From Microvirga sp. BSC39 (GTDB taxonomy: Bacteria > Pseudomonadota > Alphaproteobacteria > Rhizobiales > Beijerinckiaceae): 64,000 nt of DNA. A program made the translations under genes and the position numbers. The notes beneath the pieces were generated by a model, which was given only the letters and a program-made list of their open reading frames with translations, was not told the origin of the DNA and made no database searches. The DNA lies in NCBI RefSeq assembly GCF_000739015.1, contig NZ_JPUG01000058.1:1-64000 (forward strand), in the 5' to 3' direction. Below are positions 45,511 to 53,677 of this stretch, one piece after another (within the stretch, counting starts at the first letter, position 1; each line of letters begins with the position of its first letter).

Positions 45511-45526
45511 GTTCTTTTTTTAGAAC
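45511..45526. promoter_or_regulatory. Operator-like GTTCT-N6-AGAAC, transporter side
   Basis: A palindrome with a 6-bp A/T spacer, 75 nt upstream of the GTG start of the binding-protein gene. The same arms and spacing occur at 45647-45666 by the Lrp-type regulator gene, so both are probably sites for that regulator. Confidence 0.6.
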
Positions 45527-45632
45527 GAGCTATATAGAGATATTCTTCTACAAACGCCTACTTCGGAGGGAATTTTTGTTCTTGGTTGAGGGAGATCCCT
45601 TGTTCGGAATGAGGTTGACACTTTAACATGAC

Positions 45633-45666
45633 TTGAAAAGAGAATTTTGTTCTATATAAAGAACAA
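45633..45666 (+). promoter_or_regulatory. lrp-type gene promoter with operator TTGTTCT-N6-AGAACAA
   Basis: TTGAAA (45633), a 16-bp spacer and TATAAA (45655) form a good promoter. The perfect 7-bp inverted repeat TTGTTCT/AGAACAA (45647-45666) covers the -10 box, predicting autorepression. A further half-site, TTGTTCT, is at about 45577. Confidence 0.65.
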
Positions 45667-45738
45667 TTCGGACCAGCTTGGTGGGACTCCATCAGCTAAT
45701 CCCGTGGAATCCTTGTTTCACGCTCACCGGGGTCTGAC

Positions 45739-46206
45739 ATGGATGCTACAGATATCAAGATCCTGATGCTGCTGCAGGAAAACGCCGATATTTCCATTGC
45801 TGACCTCGCCCAAAGGGTGAACTTGTCTCAGACGCCATGCTGGAAGCGTGTGCAGCGTTTGGAAGCAACAGGTGTAATTCAGAAGCGGGTCGCGCTGGTA
45901 GATCCTGAGAAGGTGGGTCTGGGGCTTACGGTTTTTGTATCAATCGAAATCGCCGATCATTCCGGGCAGGGTTTGCAGCAATTTGCCGATACGGTTCTAG
46001 CTATGCCGGAAGTAATAGAGTTCTACCGGATGGCAGGAGATGTAGATTATCTGCTTCGCGTGGTGGTGTCCGACATGGGCGCCTACGACGCTTTCTACAA
46101 ACGTCTCATTGATGCAGTCCCGCTCAAGAATGTGACTTCCCGCTTCGCAATGCAGCGGGTGAAATCCACGACGGCCTATGTCTTAACGCCAAGCATCGGG
46201 CGCTAA
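45739..46206 (+). CDS. Lrp/AsnC-family regulator, divergent from the monooxygenase operon
   Basis: 155 residues. Starts MDATDIKILMLLQENADISI, the AsnC-type winged HTH, with LSQTPCWKRVQRLEATGVIQ as recognition helix region. The C-terminal RAM ligand domain shows the expected VFVSIEIADHSGQGLQQFAD and MPEVIEFYRMAGDVDYLLRV, with the conserved G-D-x-D-Y-L. Such regulators bind amino acids or similar small molecules. Its position, head-to-head with the transporter operon across shared palindromes, makes it the likely regulator of the operon and a hint that the imported substrate, or a product, is amino-acid-like. Confidence 0.92.
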   Translation: MDATDIKILMLLQENADISIADLAQRVNLSQTPCWKRVQRLEATGVIQKRVALVDPEKVGLGLTVFVSIEIADHSGQGLQQFADTVLAMPEVIEFYRMAGDVDYLLRVVVSDMGAYDAFYKRLIDAVPLKNVTSRFAMQRVKSTTAYVLTPSIGR

Positions 46207-46263
46207 ACCAAAGACCAAGCTCCTTGCTATCCATGTTCCGCCTGGTGATGGAATGTCTCCTTT

Positions 46264-46399
46264 GGGTCGATGCTGTTGAAAAACTCCGCAACTGTCGGTT
46301 TCGCGTTGTCAGCATACAGGATGCTGGGCCTGATCTCGCACGCTGACGCTCGTAGTAGATGAGGAACCAGCCCTCAAGAATTTTTCAATGGCATCGGCC
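46264..46399 (-). repeat. MITE-like element, copy A (136 bp)
   Basis: It has imperfect terminal inverted repeats of about 22 bp: GGGTCGATGCTGTTGAAAA at one end and, on the other strand, GGCCGATGCCATTGAAAA at the other. It has no coding capacity. The same element occurs inverted at 53267-53402 with identical length and high identity in the core (for example GCGAGATCAGGCCCAGCAT on the element's other strand). It is a non-autonomous derivative of some IS that I do not name. Confidence 0.75.
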
Positions 46400-46530
46400 G
46401 ATCGGAGAAGTAGGGCCGAACAAAGGAGGATCTGTCTTCATGTCAGAATGAGACCTTTCCTGCCGAACTGGCTCCTCCGATGATTGTCATCGCTGGAGTC
46501 GCTCCCTCACCGAGATCGACCGCTTCCAGC

Positions 46531-47385
46531 TCAGCCGGCAGCGTGCGCCTCGATGGCGTGGCTGACCGTGACGTCCAGCACCACAGCTGGGCGCCGTTTG
46601 GCTAGGTCGAAGGAGTCGCCTGCGCTCAGCACGTGCAGGCGGATGTCGTACATGGACAGCGCCCGCTCGGGCCGGGCCTCGGCGATGTTGGAATGCGTCA
46701 CACCGGCCCCGTCGGCCACGTAGACGCAGCCGTTCCCGATCACCTCGAAGCGGCTGTCCTGGAGAACCAGCGCCGTGTCCTCGTCAATCCCGATGCCGAG
46801 TTCGCGCGGGTTGTGCGCCACCGCCCCGAACAGCCGCCCGAACCGGCCGCGCTCAGCGAAGTGCTGGTCGATGATCACGTCCCGCACCAGGCCGAGACCG
46901 GGGGCCATGTGCAGGTCGCCGATCTTGTAGGACTCGCCGCTCGTTCCCTTGACCAGCATGGTTTCGCTCATCATCGAGGCGCCCGCGGAAGTTCCGGCGA
47001 TCACGCCGCCGCGCTCGTGGATCTCGCGCACGCGCTGCTCGACGGGCGTATCCCCGATCTGGCTTGAGATCCGCAACTGGTCGCCGCCGGAGAAGAACAC
47101 GCCTGCCGCACCGTCGAACAGGCGCAGCTTCTCCGGATCGAGCGTCTCCGCCCTGTCGTTCACGTAGAGCTCGACCAGATCCTCAATTCCGAGATCGGCA
47201 AAGGCCTTCTGGTAGGTCTCGAAGTAGCCCTCCGGCTGGTGTGAGGCCACTGTGGCCAGGACGAGCTTGCCGCCGTTCAGATGCCGCGCGACCTCGCGCA
47301 GGATCACGCGCTCACCCTCCCTGTCCTCGCCGCCGCCGATGATGATCAACGGTCCTCCGGACCTCTTGCTGCCATGGTCTGCCAT
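46531..47385 (-). CDS. cphB: Cyanophycinase
   Basis: 284 residues, a class I glutamine-amidotransferase-like serine exopeptidase fold. It starts at an ATG 4 nt after the previous stop, with GAGGAG upstream. Motifs are LIIIGGGEDREGE, AAGVFFSGGDQLRISSQIG, and the nucleophile in GTSAGASMM, followed by DLHMAPGLGLVRDVIIDQHF, with the typical QHF and ERGRFGRLF. The enzyme releases beta-Asp-Arg dipeptides from cyanophycin granules. Last gene of the cphA-isoaspartyl peptidase-cphB operon. No signal peptide, so it is the intracellular type. Confidence 0.93.
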   Translation of the reverse strand: MADHGSKRSGGPLIIIGGGEDREGERVILREVARHLNGGKLVLATVASHQPEGYFETYQKAFADLGIEDLVELYVNDRAETLDPEKLRLFDGAAGVFFSGGDQLRISSQIGDTPVEQRVREIHERGGVIAGTSAGASMMSETMLVKGTSGESYKIGDLHMAPGLGLVRDVIIDQHFAERGRFGRLFGAVAHNPRELGIGIDEDTALVLQDSRFEVIGNGCVYVADGAGVTHSNIAEARPERALSMYDIRLHVLSAGDSFDLAKRRPAVVLDVTVSHAIEAHAAG

Positions 47386-47389
47386 GCCG

Positions 47390-48259
47390 TCACTCCTCAT
47401 CCTGGCGCAGGCGGACCAAGGGAGTGCGCATGCTGTCCGTTACCCAGGCGACCGCGAAATGCGAGCTGTTGTGCGCCCAGCCCACCCGCCCAACACGGTC
47501 GAGAACGATCCCGCCAGCCTCTCCCCCAACCCTTGCGAGGTGTGTCAGCGAGGCCTCAACGGCAGCCTGCGGGAGCTGACTACCCTCAAGCGCCTGCATG
47601 ACGCGGGCGGCGAGCAGGGTTCTGGCGATGCATTCGCCGTCTCCGGAGAAAGCCACGCCCCCGACCTGATCATCCGCGTAGAAGCCGCAGCCCGGCAGCG
47701 GGGAGTCCCCGACCCGCCCTGGCAGGGTCTCGTCCAGGCCTCCGGTCGACGTGCCGGCCGCAATCCTGCCGGAGGTGTCCAGGGCCACGCAGCCCACCGT
47801 GTCATGATCGTGTGTTTTCCTGTCTGGGCCGTCCGAGCCGGGTAGGATCAGCTCCCCCGGCTCGCAGAGTTCGGCCCCGTGTGCAACAGCGAAGCGGCGC
47901 GCCCCCTCGCCCACCAGCAGGGTCGGCGGTTCGGCAAGCATCCGCCGCGCGATGGAAATGGGATGGCGCACGCCCTGGATCGCGGCGACCGCGCCAAGGG
48001 AGAGGCTGCTCCCATCCATCATTGCGGCATCCATCTCGACCTCACCGTCAGCGTTCAGGTCGGAGCCGTATCCTGCGTTGAAGGTGGGGTCGCTCTCCAG
48101 GATCCGGATCGCGGCTTCGACGGCGTCCACGGCTGACCCACCCTGCTCCAGGATGGCCTGGCCTGCCGCAACAGCCTCAAGGCATCCGCGCCGGTTGGCA
48201 TCCTCCTGGTCCGGGGCGATCTCCTTGGCACCGCCATGGACGATGAGGACCCAGGTCAC
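47390..48259 (-). CDS. iaaA: Isoaspartyl dipeptidase / plant-type L-asparaginase
   Basis: 289 residues from a GTG in the GTGA overlap with cphA. It is an Ntn hydrolase: ILIVHGGAKEIAPDQ-type N-terminus (VLIVHGGAKEI), LESDPTFNAGYGSDLNADGE, ASIMDG-equivalent DAAMMDGSSLSLGAVAAI. The autocleavage Thr is in HDTVGCVALDTSGRIAAGTS, with the conserved second STGG. The beta subunit begins at that Thr. It cleaves beta-aspartyl-arginine, the product of cyanophycinase, into Asp and Arg, so it completes polymer breakdown. The ribosome site GGCGGAG overlaps the cphA end. Confidence 0.93.
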   Translation of the reverse strand: MTWVLIVHGGAKEIAPDQEDANRRGCLEAVAAGQAILEQGGSAVDAVEAAIRILESDPTFNAGYGSDLNADGEVEMDAAMMDGSSLSLGAVAAIQGVRHPISIARRMLAEPPTLLVGEGARRFAVAHGAELCEPGELILPGSDGPDRKTHDHDTVGCVALDTSGRIAAGTSTGGLDETLPGRVGDSPLPGCGFYADDQVGGVAFSGDGECIARTLLAARVMQALEGSQLPQAAVEASLTHLARVGGEAGGIVLDRVGRVGWAHNSSHFAVAWVTDSMRTPLVRLRQDEE

Positions 48260-51144
48260 GCGGTTCTCCGCCCGATGTCCGTTCCGTCGCTTCGCCTGTC
48301 GATTTCCACGTCGAAGCGCGCTTCGGGCGGCACGCGGAAGTCGAGCACCTGCTGCCACATCGCCTCGACCTCGGTCGGCGTGAGCACCACTAGGTCCCCC
48401 TGGCGTGCCATGTCGAGGCACACAGGGGCGGCGTCCTCCTCGTTCATGACCCGGCGGATGCGGTCCTCGGGAAAGCCCGCCGCGAGCGCCCCCTCGACGA
48501 GGAGTTCGACGATCTCGCCCGGCTTGCGCCCCCGCCGCGCCGGGTCCTCCCGGAACACGATATCGTCGAAGTAGCGCGTTGCGAGTGCGCCCATCTCGAG
48601 GATGTCTTCGTCCCGGCGATCGCCCGGAATGTTGATCATGCCGATCACGCGCCGGTGCCGCGGGCGCATCTTCAGGATGAGGTCTCCGAGCGCCTGAAGA
48701 CCGGCCGGGTTGTGGGCGTAGTCCAGGATTACGCGGAAGCCATGGCCATCGAACACGTTGAGGCGTCCCGGATTGTGCTCGAACGAGGTGGTATAGGTCG
48801 AGAGGGCCCTGCGAATGACGGCGGGAGGCACACCCTGCGCATAGGCCATTGCAATGGCGCCGAGGGCATTCTGCACGTTGAACTCCGCAAGTCCATCGAA
48901 GGTCGCCGGGATCTCCGCGGTTGGCATCAGGTGCATTGGGTCTCCGTCATCGTGGATGATGATGTCGCCGCCTGAGGCTCGCCCGGACTCACGCACTACC
49001 GCAAGCCCACCGGCATCAATGTGCTCGCGCAGGAAGTCCGGCATGTCGGAACTCCCGCGAAGGGAGAAGTAGGCGATCCGGCCGCCGGCCCGCCGGCGCA
49101 TGCTGACGCACATGGGATCGTCGGCGTTGAGGATGCTGGTGCCGTTGCGGTGCACGGCCTCGACGACCACCGACTTCACCCAGGCGAGATCCTCAATGGT
49201 CTCGATACCCTTAAGGCCGAGATGATCCGGCTGGACATTGGTGACGAGGCCAATGTCGGCCTCCGGGAAGCCGAGGCCCTCGCGCAGGATGCCGCCGCGG
49301 GCCGTTTCCAGCACCGCCACGTCGATGGTCGGTTCCCGCAGCACCGCACGGGCACTCCACGGGCCTGAGGCGTCGGCCTCCACGATCCTTCTGCCATTTA
49401 TGTAGATGCCCGTCGTCGAGGTCATCCCCACGCACATCCCATGGGCCTGCATGATGTGCCCGACCATACGGGCCGTCGTCGACTTGCCGTTCGTGCCGGT
49501 GATCGCGAGGATCGGGATGCGGGTCGGGGTCCCGCGCGGGAAAAGCATCTCGATCACTGGACGCGCCACGTTGCGAGGCCGCCCTTGCGAGGGCTGCAGG
49601 TGCATGCGGAAGCCGGGAGCCGCGTTGACCTCGATGATCCCGCCGCCGGTCTCATGCACGGAGCGGGAGATGTCCGGCGCGATGAAGTCGATGCCCGCGA
49701 TGTCGAGGCCAATGGTTCGCGCCGCCCGGCGGGCGATCATGGCATTGTCGGGATGGATGTCGTCGGTGCGGTCGATGGCTGTACCGCCCGTGGACAGGTT
49801 CGCCGTGTCGCACAGGTACACGACCTGCCCTCTCGCCGGGATACTGTCGATGCCCAGCCCCGCCTTGGCGAGCACACCCTGGACGTGGCTGTCGAGCCGG
49901 ATCCGGGTCATGACGGTCTCATGACCTTCGCCTCGGCGGGGATCCCGGTTCACCTCCTCGACGAGCTCAGCGATGCTGCGGCTCCCATCACCCACCACGT
50001 GGGCGGGCACGCGTTCGGCGACGGCGATCACCTCGCCGTTCACCACCAGGATACGGTGGTCGCGTCCCTGGAACTGCTGCTCGACGATGACGCGCCGGCC
50101 GTGCCGGGCGGCCTCGTCGAAACCGTCGCGGACGGCCTCAGGTGTGGTGAGACCGATGCTCACGCCACGTCCGTGGTTGCCATCGAGTGGTTTGGTCACG
50201 ACGGGATAGCTGATGCGGCTGGCCTCGCGCACGGCGTCGTCGGCCCGGCGCACGATCACGCCGCGAGGAACCGGAAGACCGGCATCCCTGAGGAGTTGCT
50301 TGGTCAGGTCCTTGTCGCCCGCCGCGTCCGTGGCGATCTGGCTGGTCTGGCTCGTGATGCTGGCGCGGATGCGCTTCTGGTGCCGTCCCGTTCCGAGTTG
50401 CACCAGGCTCTTGTCGTCCAAACGTATGGCGGGGATCCCCCGGCGCTCGGCTTCGCGCACGAGAGATTGGGTGGTCGGGCCAAGGGCGACGCGGCGATGC
50501 TGGCGCCGGAGCTGGTCGAGCGCCGCATCCAGGTCGAATGCGCCATTGCGCGTGATCGGATCCTCCGACTCGCAGATGCGGTCAAGCCCCGTGATGCCGC
50601 GCAGGCCTGTCGGCAGAAGCGAGTCCACAAGTTGCAGGGCTAGGCGCCCGGCGAGCTGGCCCACCGTTTCCTCCTGGTAGGCGAACATCACGTTGTAGAC
50701 GCCGGGCTTGCCCTTCACGGATCGCGTCTTGCCACGCGTCACGCGAGGGCCGATGAGCGACTGGAGTTCAAGCGCCACATGCTCGGCCACATGGCCGAGC
50801 CATGTGCCGTCTTCCAGCCGCCGCACGAACCCGCCAGGCTCCTTGTACGAGCACCCGTGCCGGCCAAGCCCGGGCAGCAGCGCCAGGAGCGCCTCGTTGA
50901 AGCCCGGAATTCGATTGGACGGCCATTCCTCCAGCGCTCCGAGATCGACCTGAATGCGGATCATGGGCATCGATGCGAAGAGGTTGGCGCCGCGATAGAC
51001 GCCCCGCTCACCAACCCGCATCGGCGGACCGGAAGGTGCTAACGATGGCTGCTCCGACCCTGCGGGAACGACAGCGCCCGCGTCGGATCGGTCCAGCGTG
51101 CCTGAGGATTTGGCGTTCGGGGTGTCCGCTGTATCACGGATCAT
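48256..51144 (-). CDS. cphA: Cyanophycin synthetase
   Basis: 962 residues. ATG 51144 is preceded by GGAG; upstream frame not used. About 60 disordered residues come first, then the N-terminal CphA domain (MIRIQVDLGALEEWPSNRIP, HGCSYKEPGGFVRRLEDGTW, GHVAEHVALELQSLIG). Next is an ATP-grasp domain (about 260-500; VTKPLDGNHGRGVSIGL, ILVVNGEVIAVAERVPAHVV). The C-terminal Mur-ligase-like domain has ITGTNGKSTTARM at about 550, NVQPDHLG and LDYAHNPAGLQAL. It adds Asp to the backbone and Arg to the side chain with ATP. First gene of the operon. The long acidic/Pro-rich N-tail is unusual compared with cyanobacterial CphA. Confidence 0.95.
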   Translation of the reverse strand: MIRDTADTPNAKSSGTLDRSDAGAVVPAGSEQPSLAPSGPPMRVGERGVYRGANLFASMPMIRIQVDLGALEEWPSNRIPGFNEALLALLPGLGRHGCSYKEPGGFVRRLEDGTWLGHVAEHVALELQSLIGPRVTRGKTRSVKGKPGVYNVMFAYQEETVGQLAGRLALQLVDSLLPTGLRGITGLDRICESEDPITRNGAFDLDAALDQLRRQHRRVALGPTTQSLVREAERRGIPAIRLDDKSLVQLGTGRHQKRIRASITSQTSQIATDAAGDKDLTKQLLRDAGLPVPRGVIVRRADDAVREASRISYPVVTKPLDGNHGRGVSIGLTTPEAVRDGFDEAARHGRRVIVEQQFQGRDHRILVVNGEVIAVAERVPAHVVGDGSRSIAELVEEVNRDPRRGEGHETVMTRIRLDSHVQGVLAKAGLGIDSIPARGQVVYLCDTANLSTGGTAIDRTDDIHPDNAMIARRAARTIGLDIAGIDFIAPDISRSVHETGGGIIEVNAAPGFRMHLQPSQGRPRNVARPVIEMLFPRGTPTRIPILAITGTNGKSTTARMVGHIMQAHGMCVGMTSTTGIYINGRRIVEADASGPWSARAVLREPTIDVAVLETARGGILREGLGFPEADIGLVTNVQPDHLGLKGIETIEDLAWVKSVVVEAVHRNGTSILNADDPMCVSMRRRAGGRIAYFSLRGSSDMPDFLREHIDAGGLAVVRESGRASGGDIIIHDDGDPMHLMPTAEIPATFDGLAEFNVQNALGAIAMAYAQGVPPAVIRRALSTYTTSFEHNPGRLNVFDGHGFRVILDYAHNPAGLQALGDLILKMRPRHRRVIGMINIPGDRRDEDILEMGALATRYFDDIVFREDPARRGRKPGEIVELLVEGALAAGFPEDRIRRVMNEEDAAPVCLDMARQGDLVVLTPTEVEAMWQQVLDFRVPPEARFDVEIDRRSDGTDIGRRTA

Positions 51145-51423
51145 GCTGTTGGCTCCAAGTGGGCGTTCGCCGGCACGAGAGAGCGTACACCGTCCGCGAG
51201 ACGCAAACGGGCTCATACCGAGGCTAAGGGCTGTAGGGCTGTCCAGGGTAAGACGCCTGGGTGCATACAAACCTTGGCGCCCCCACCTATGTTCCCGTGT
51301 CCCGCAATTAAAAGGATGTTCGTATGCAGGCTTACCCGGATCGGAGGCTCACCGGGACGATGCGCGCGGGTGTCGCAATTGATCGCTCAGTCGGTGCCAC
51401 CCGCATGGGTTCAACGGAGAGGG

Positions 51424-52170
51424 TCATGCGGCGGTCGCCTCGTGTTTCAGGTGCAGGTAGGTCGGCTCGAAGTCACCTGCCTGCATCAACTTCTCCCAGG
51501 CGAGAATGTTCAGCCGGTCGCCCTTCAAGTCAATGAGGCCTTCGGCCCTCATCTCCTGAAGAACCCGGTTGACGTGCACCGTCGTGATGCCGAGCGCGTC
51601 GCCGATCTCGGCCTGAGTGATCGGCCATTTGCAGCTATAGCCGTCGCTCAGCCCCACCGCCCGCAGGCGGACCATCATCTCGCACAGGAGGTGAGCCATG
51701 CGCGGATAGGACTCGCGCTGCCCGATGCTGGTCATCCACTCCCGGAAGATTGCTCCATCGATGAGGGTTTCGCGCCAGAAGGCCCGTGCGATGCGGTACT
51801 GGCGCTCGCACAGCTTGTCCAAGACCTCATGGGTGATGAACCCCACGCTGCACGGGGTGAGAGTGCTGAGGCTGTTGTCCAGCACCTGAAGGTGCAGGCT
51901 CTGTAGGTCTGGAATATCGCCGGGGATGTTGAAGTTGTGGATCTGGCGCTTGCCGTCTCCGGTCATCTTGTACATGCAGGTGAAGCCACTCAGGATCAGG
52001 CAGGACCGGGAGGGGCGATCCCCCACTCGCACGATGTCCTGGTTCTCTTTGAGAGCCACGATCTGCATCGGCAAGGCCTCAAGCGCCTGACGCTCTTCGT
52101 CTGTAAGCGTGAGGATGCTTTCCAGCTTGCGGATGAGGATGGCAGTCGTGAAAGGATGAGTGGCGTCCAT
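51424..52170 (-). CDS. Crp/Fnr-family transcription regulator
   Basis: 248 residues from the ATG at 52170 (AGGGGAG upstream). The N-terminal cyclic-nucleotide-binding-like beta-roll (LPMQIVALKENQDIVRVGDR, SCLILSGFTCMYKMTGDGKR, QIHNFNIPGDIPDLQSLHL) has no clear PRRATIV-type cAMP pocket, and no FNR-type four-Cys cluster is seen. The C-terminal HTH_Crp_2 reads KWPITQAEIGDALGITTVHV, NRVLQEMRAEGLI. This subtype is common in Methylobacteriaceae, with many paralogues of unknown ligand. It may regulate itself through the inverted repeat 48 nt upstream. Confidence 0.88.
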   Translation of the reverse strand: MDATHPFTTAILIRKLESILTLTDEERQALEALPMQIVALKENQDIVRVGDRPSRSCLILSGFTCMYKMTGDGKRQIHNFNIPGDIPDLQSLHLQVLDNSLSTLTPCSVGFITHEVLDKLCERQYRIARAFWRETLIDGAIFREWMTSIGQRESYPRMAHLLCEMMVRLRAVGLSDGYSCKWPITQAEIGDALGITTVHVNRVLQEMRAEGLIDLKGDRLNILAWEKLMQAGDFEPTYLHLKHEATAA

Positions 52171-52217
52171 CAGGGCGCTCCCCTGCTTGACAGGCGGGAG
52201 CACACGTATCTCTCAGC

Positions 52218-52245
52218 TATCAGCACCTATAATCAATTGCTGATA
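52218..52245 (-). promoter_or_regulatory. Inverted repeat TATCAGCA-N12-TGCTGATA before the Crp/Fnr gene
   Basis: A perfect 8-bp inverted repeat with a 12-bp AT-rich spacer in an AT-rich patch 48 nt upstream of the start codon. The size and symmetry suit a dimeric Crp-type regulator and suggest autoregulation. It also faces the DUF6894 gene on the other side. Confidence 0.45.
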
Positions 52246-52362
52246 ATAGTTCCACTATATCACATGGATAATCTTATGTATCAAATCTATGTTAGTTTTG
52301 CTTCGCGAATTTTCTTCTAGACGGAAAAACTTAGCTCTTCTTTGTTCTTCCAAGGGAAATCA

Positions 52363-52902
52363 ATGCCTCGCTCTTACTTTGATGTGCGGGAAGGAACGCG
52401 CTTCATCACTGATGAGGACGGCTTGGAGTTTGGGAGCCTTGATGCCGCCGAGTACGTAGCTGCCTGCACGGCGGCTGAGATTGGGCGGCATCGGCTGCCG
52501 ACGAGCGACACCCGTGAAATCACGGTCGAGGTCAGGAACGAGCATCGCCAGCGAATGCTGACCATCACGGTATCGATGCATGTTGACCGGGTCGATCCGG
52601 AGCCGCTCCCCCGGGCTCAGGGGAGTAATGAAGGCCGTGAATTGCGCGTAACGTTCTTTACGGAATGTCAGCGATCAGTAGACGCCGAGCATCTTGAGGC
52701 CGGCGATGACCAGCACCACGCCGAAAGCCTTGAGGATCGCCGGGCGGGCCAGCTTGATCCCGAGCGTCGTGCCCATCAAAGCGCCCAGGAACACTGCGCC
52801 AGCATAGAGCGGGAGCTCAGCCGGAAGTGCCTGCACGGAAGCGATGTTGCCCAAGAATCCGGCGGTCGAGTTGCACAGGATGAAGGCGGCTGCGACGCCT
52901 GA
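52363..52902 (+). CDS. DUF6894-like protein with read-through tail
   Basis: Residues 1-80 or so fit the short DUF6894 family: MPRSYFDVREGTRFITDEDG, GLEFGSLDAAEYVAACTAAE, IGRHRLPTSDTREITVEVRN. Family members are 70-90 residues and of unknown function; this frame has 179. The last 75 or so residues are antisense to the TauE/SafE pseudogene and low-complexity polar, so the native stop seems to have been lost. The ribosome site is AAGGGAA. The functional protein, if any, is the N-terminal part. Confidence 0.6.
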   Translation: MPRSYFDVREGTRFITDEDGLEFGSLDAAEYVAACTAAEIGRHRLPTSDTREITVEVRNEHRQRMLTITVSMHVDRVDPEPLPRAQGSNEGRELRVTFFTECQRSVDAEHLEAGDDQHHAESLEDRRAGQLDPERRAHQSAQEHCASIERELSRKCLHGSDVAQESGGRVAQDEGGCDA

Positions 52903-53177
52903 GGCCGTGCGGGCCGCGGACCAGCCTATGAAGAGCAACAAGGGCGACAGGAAGATGCCGCCGCCCGTTCCCGTCAGGCCCGACAGCAGGCCGATGCCCC
53001 AGCTTAGGGGGATGTCTCTGCTGTCCCGCGCGATCTTCGTCATCCCCGGCCACAGGAGACGGGCGGCGTGGCCGCGATATAGGCCGACGCACCGGCATGA
53101 CTGACAGAGGTGTAGAGGGTTGCTCCGAGGAACATGCACAGAGCAAGGAGCAACTCGGCAGTGGCACGAAGGTGCAT
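52675..53177 (-). pseudogene. TauE/SafE-family exporter, internal deletion and frameshift
   Basis: A start at 53177 gives MHLRATAELLLALCMFLGAT, LYTSVSHAGASAY-I-A-A-T, the TauE/SafE N-terminal helix and HAGASAY signature. It then breaks off. The other frame resumes at DIPLSWGIGLLSGLTGTGGG, IFLSPLLLFIGWSAARTASG and runs to the end (GVVLVIAGLKMLGVY). About 90-100 codons between the two halves are missing and the reading frame changes. These proteins export sulfonate/sulfite-like anions. Non-functional. Confidence 0.82.
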
Positions 53178-53266
53178 CGAAGGAACCTAGCCGCGACGAG
53201 GCTCCCACACCAGCTTTCCCATGACGTCAGCCGCCTGTCATGCTCATCATCACAAATGTGGGGATT

Positions 53267-53402
53267 GGGTCGATGCTGTCCAAAAAGTCCTGAGGGCTGG
53301 TTCCTCCATCTATTACTAGCGCCAGAGTGCGAGATCAGGCCCAGCATCCTGTATGCTGACAACGCGAAAAGCGACAGTTGCGGGGTTTTTCCAACAGCAT
53401 CC
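53267..53402 (+). repeat. MITE-like element, copy B (136 bp), inverted relative to copy A
   Basis: Left end GGGTCGATGCTGTCCAAAA; right end, other strand, GGATGCTGTTGGAAAAA. The core matches copy A at 46264-46399 read in reverse complement, with the same length. Together the copies bracket the cyanophycin block at 46.5-53.2 kb. Confidence 0.75.
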
Positions 53403-53677
53403 GTCAGGTAGTGAAATTCGTTCACTGACAGGAAAGTCCGATGTTCCTGTCCAAAGCGGAAGTTCGCCCCCTTCCGGAACGTGCCAACAAGCGACGTTCC
53501 GACGGCTCCTTCCTCCTGGGTGTTCCGCACAGGTTTCAGCACCTACTGCATTGAGCATCATTCCTGCCTGTTCCCCGCTCTTCGCAGATCTCGCAACCTG
53601 GAACTGCTGAGCTATGCCTCTGTGCCTGGATTTACAGACGCTCCCTCAGGCCCCACATCTTTGGAGAGGGAGATGGA

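Noticed and set aside
49441-50643. 400-codon plus-strand frame opposite cphA
   Set aside because: Antisense shadow; Arg/Gly/Asp-rich composition typical of such frames and no recognised motif.
46264-53402. The bracketed block as a classical composite transposon
   Set aside because: The flanking copies are 136-bp non-coding elements, not IS elements with transposase, so self-driven composite transposition is not supported.
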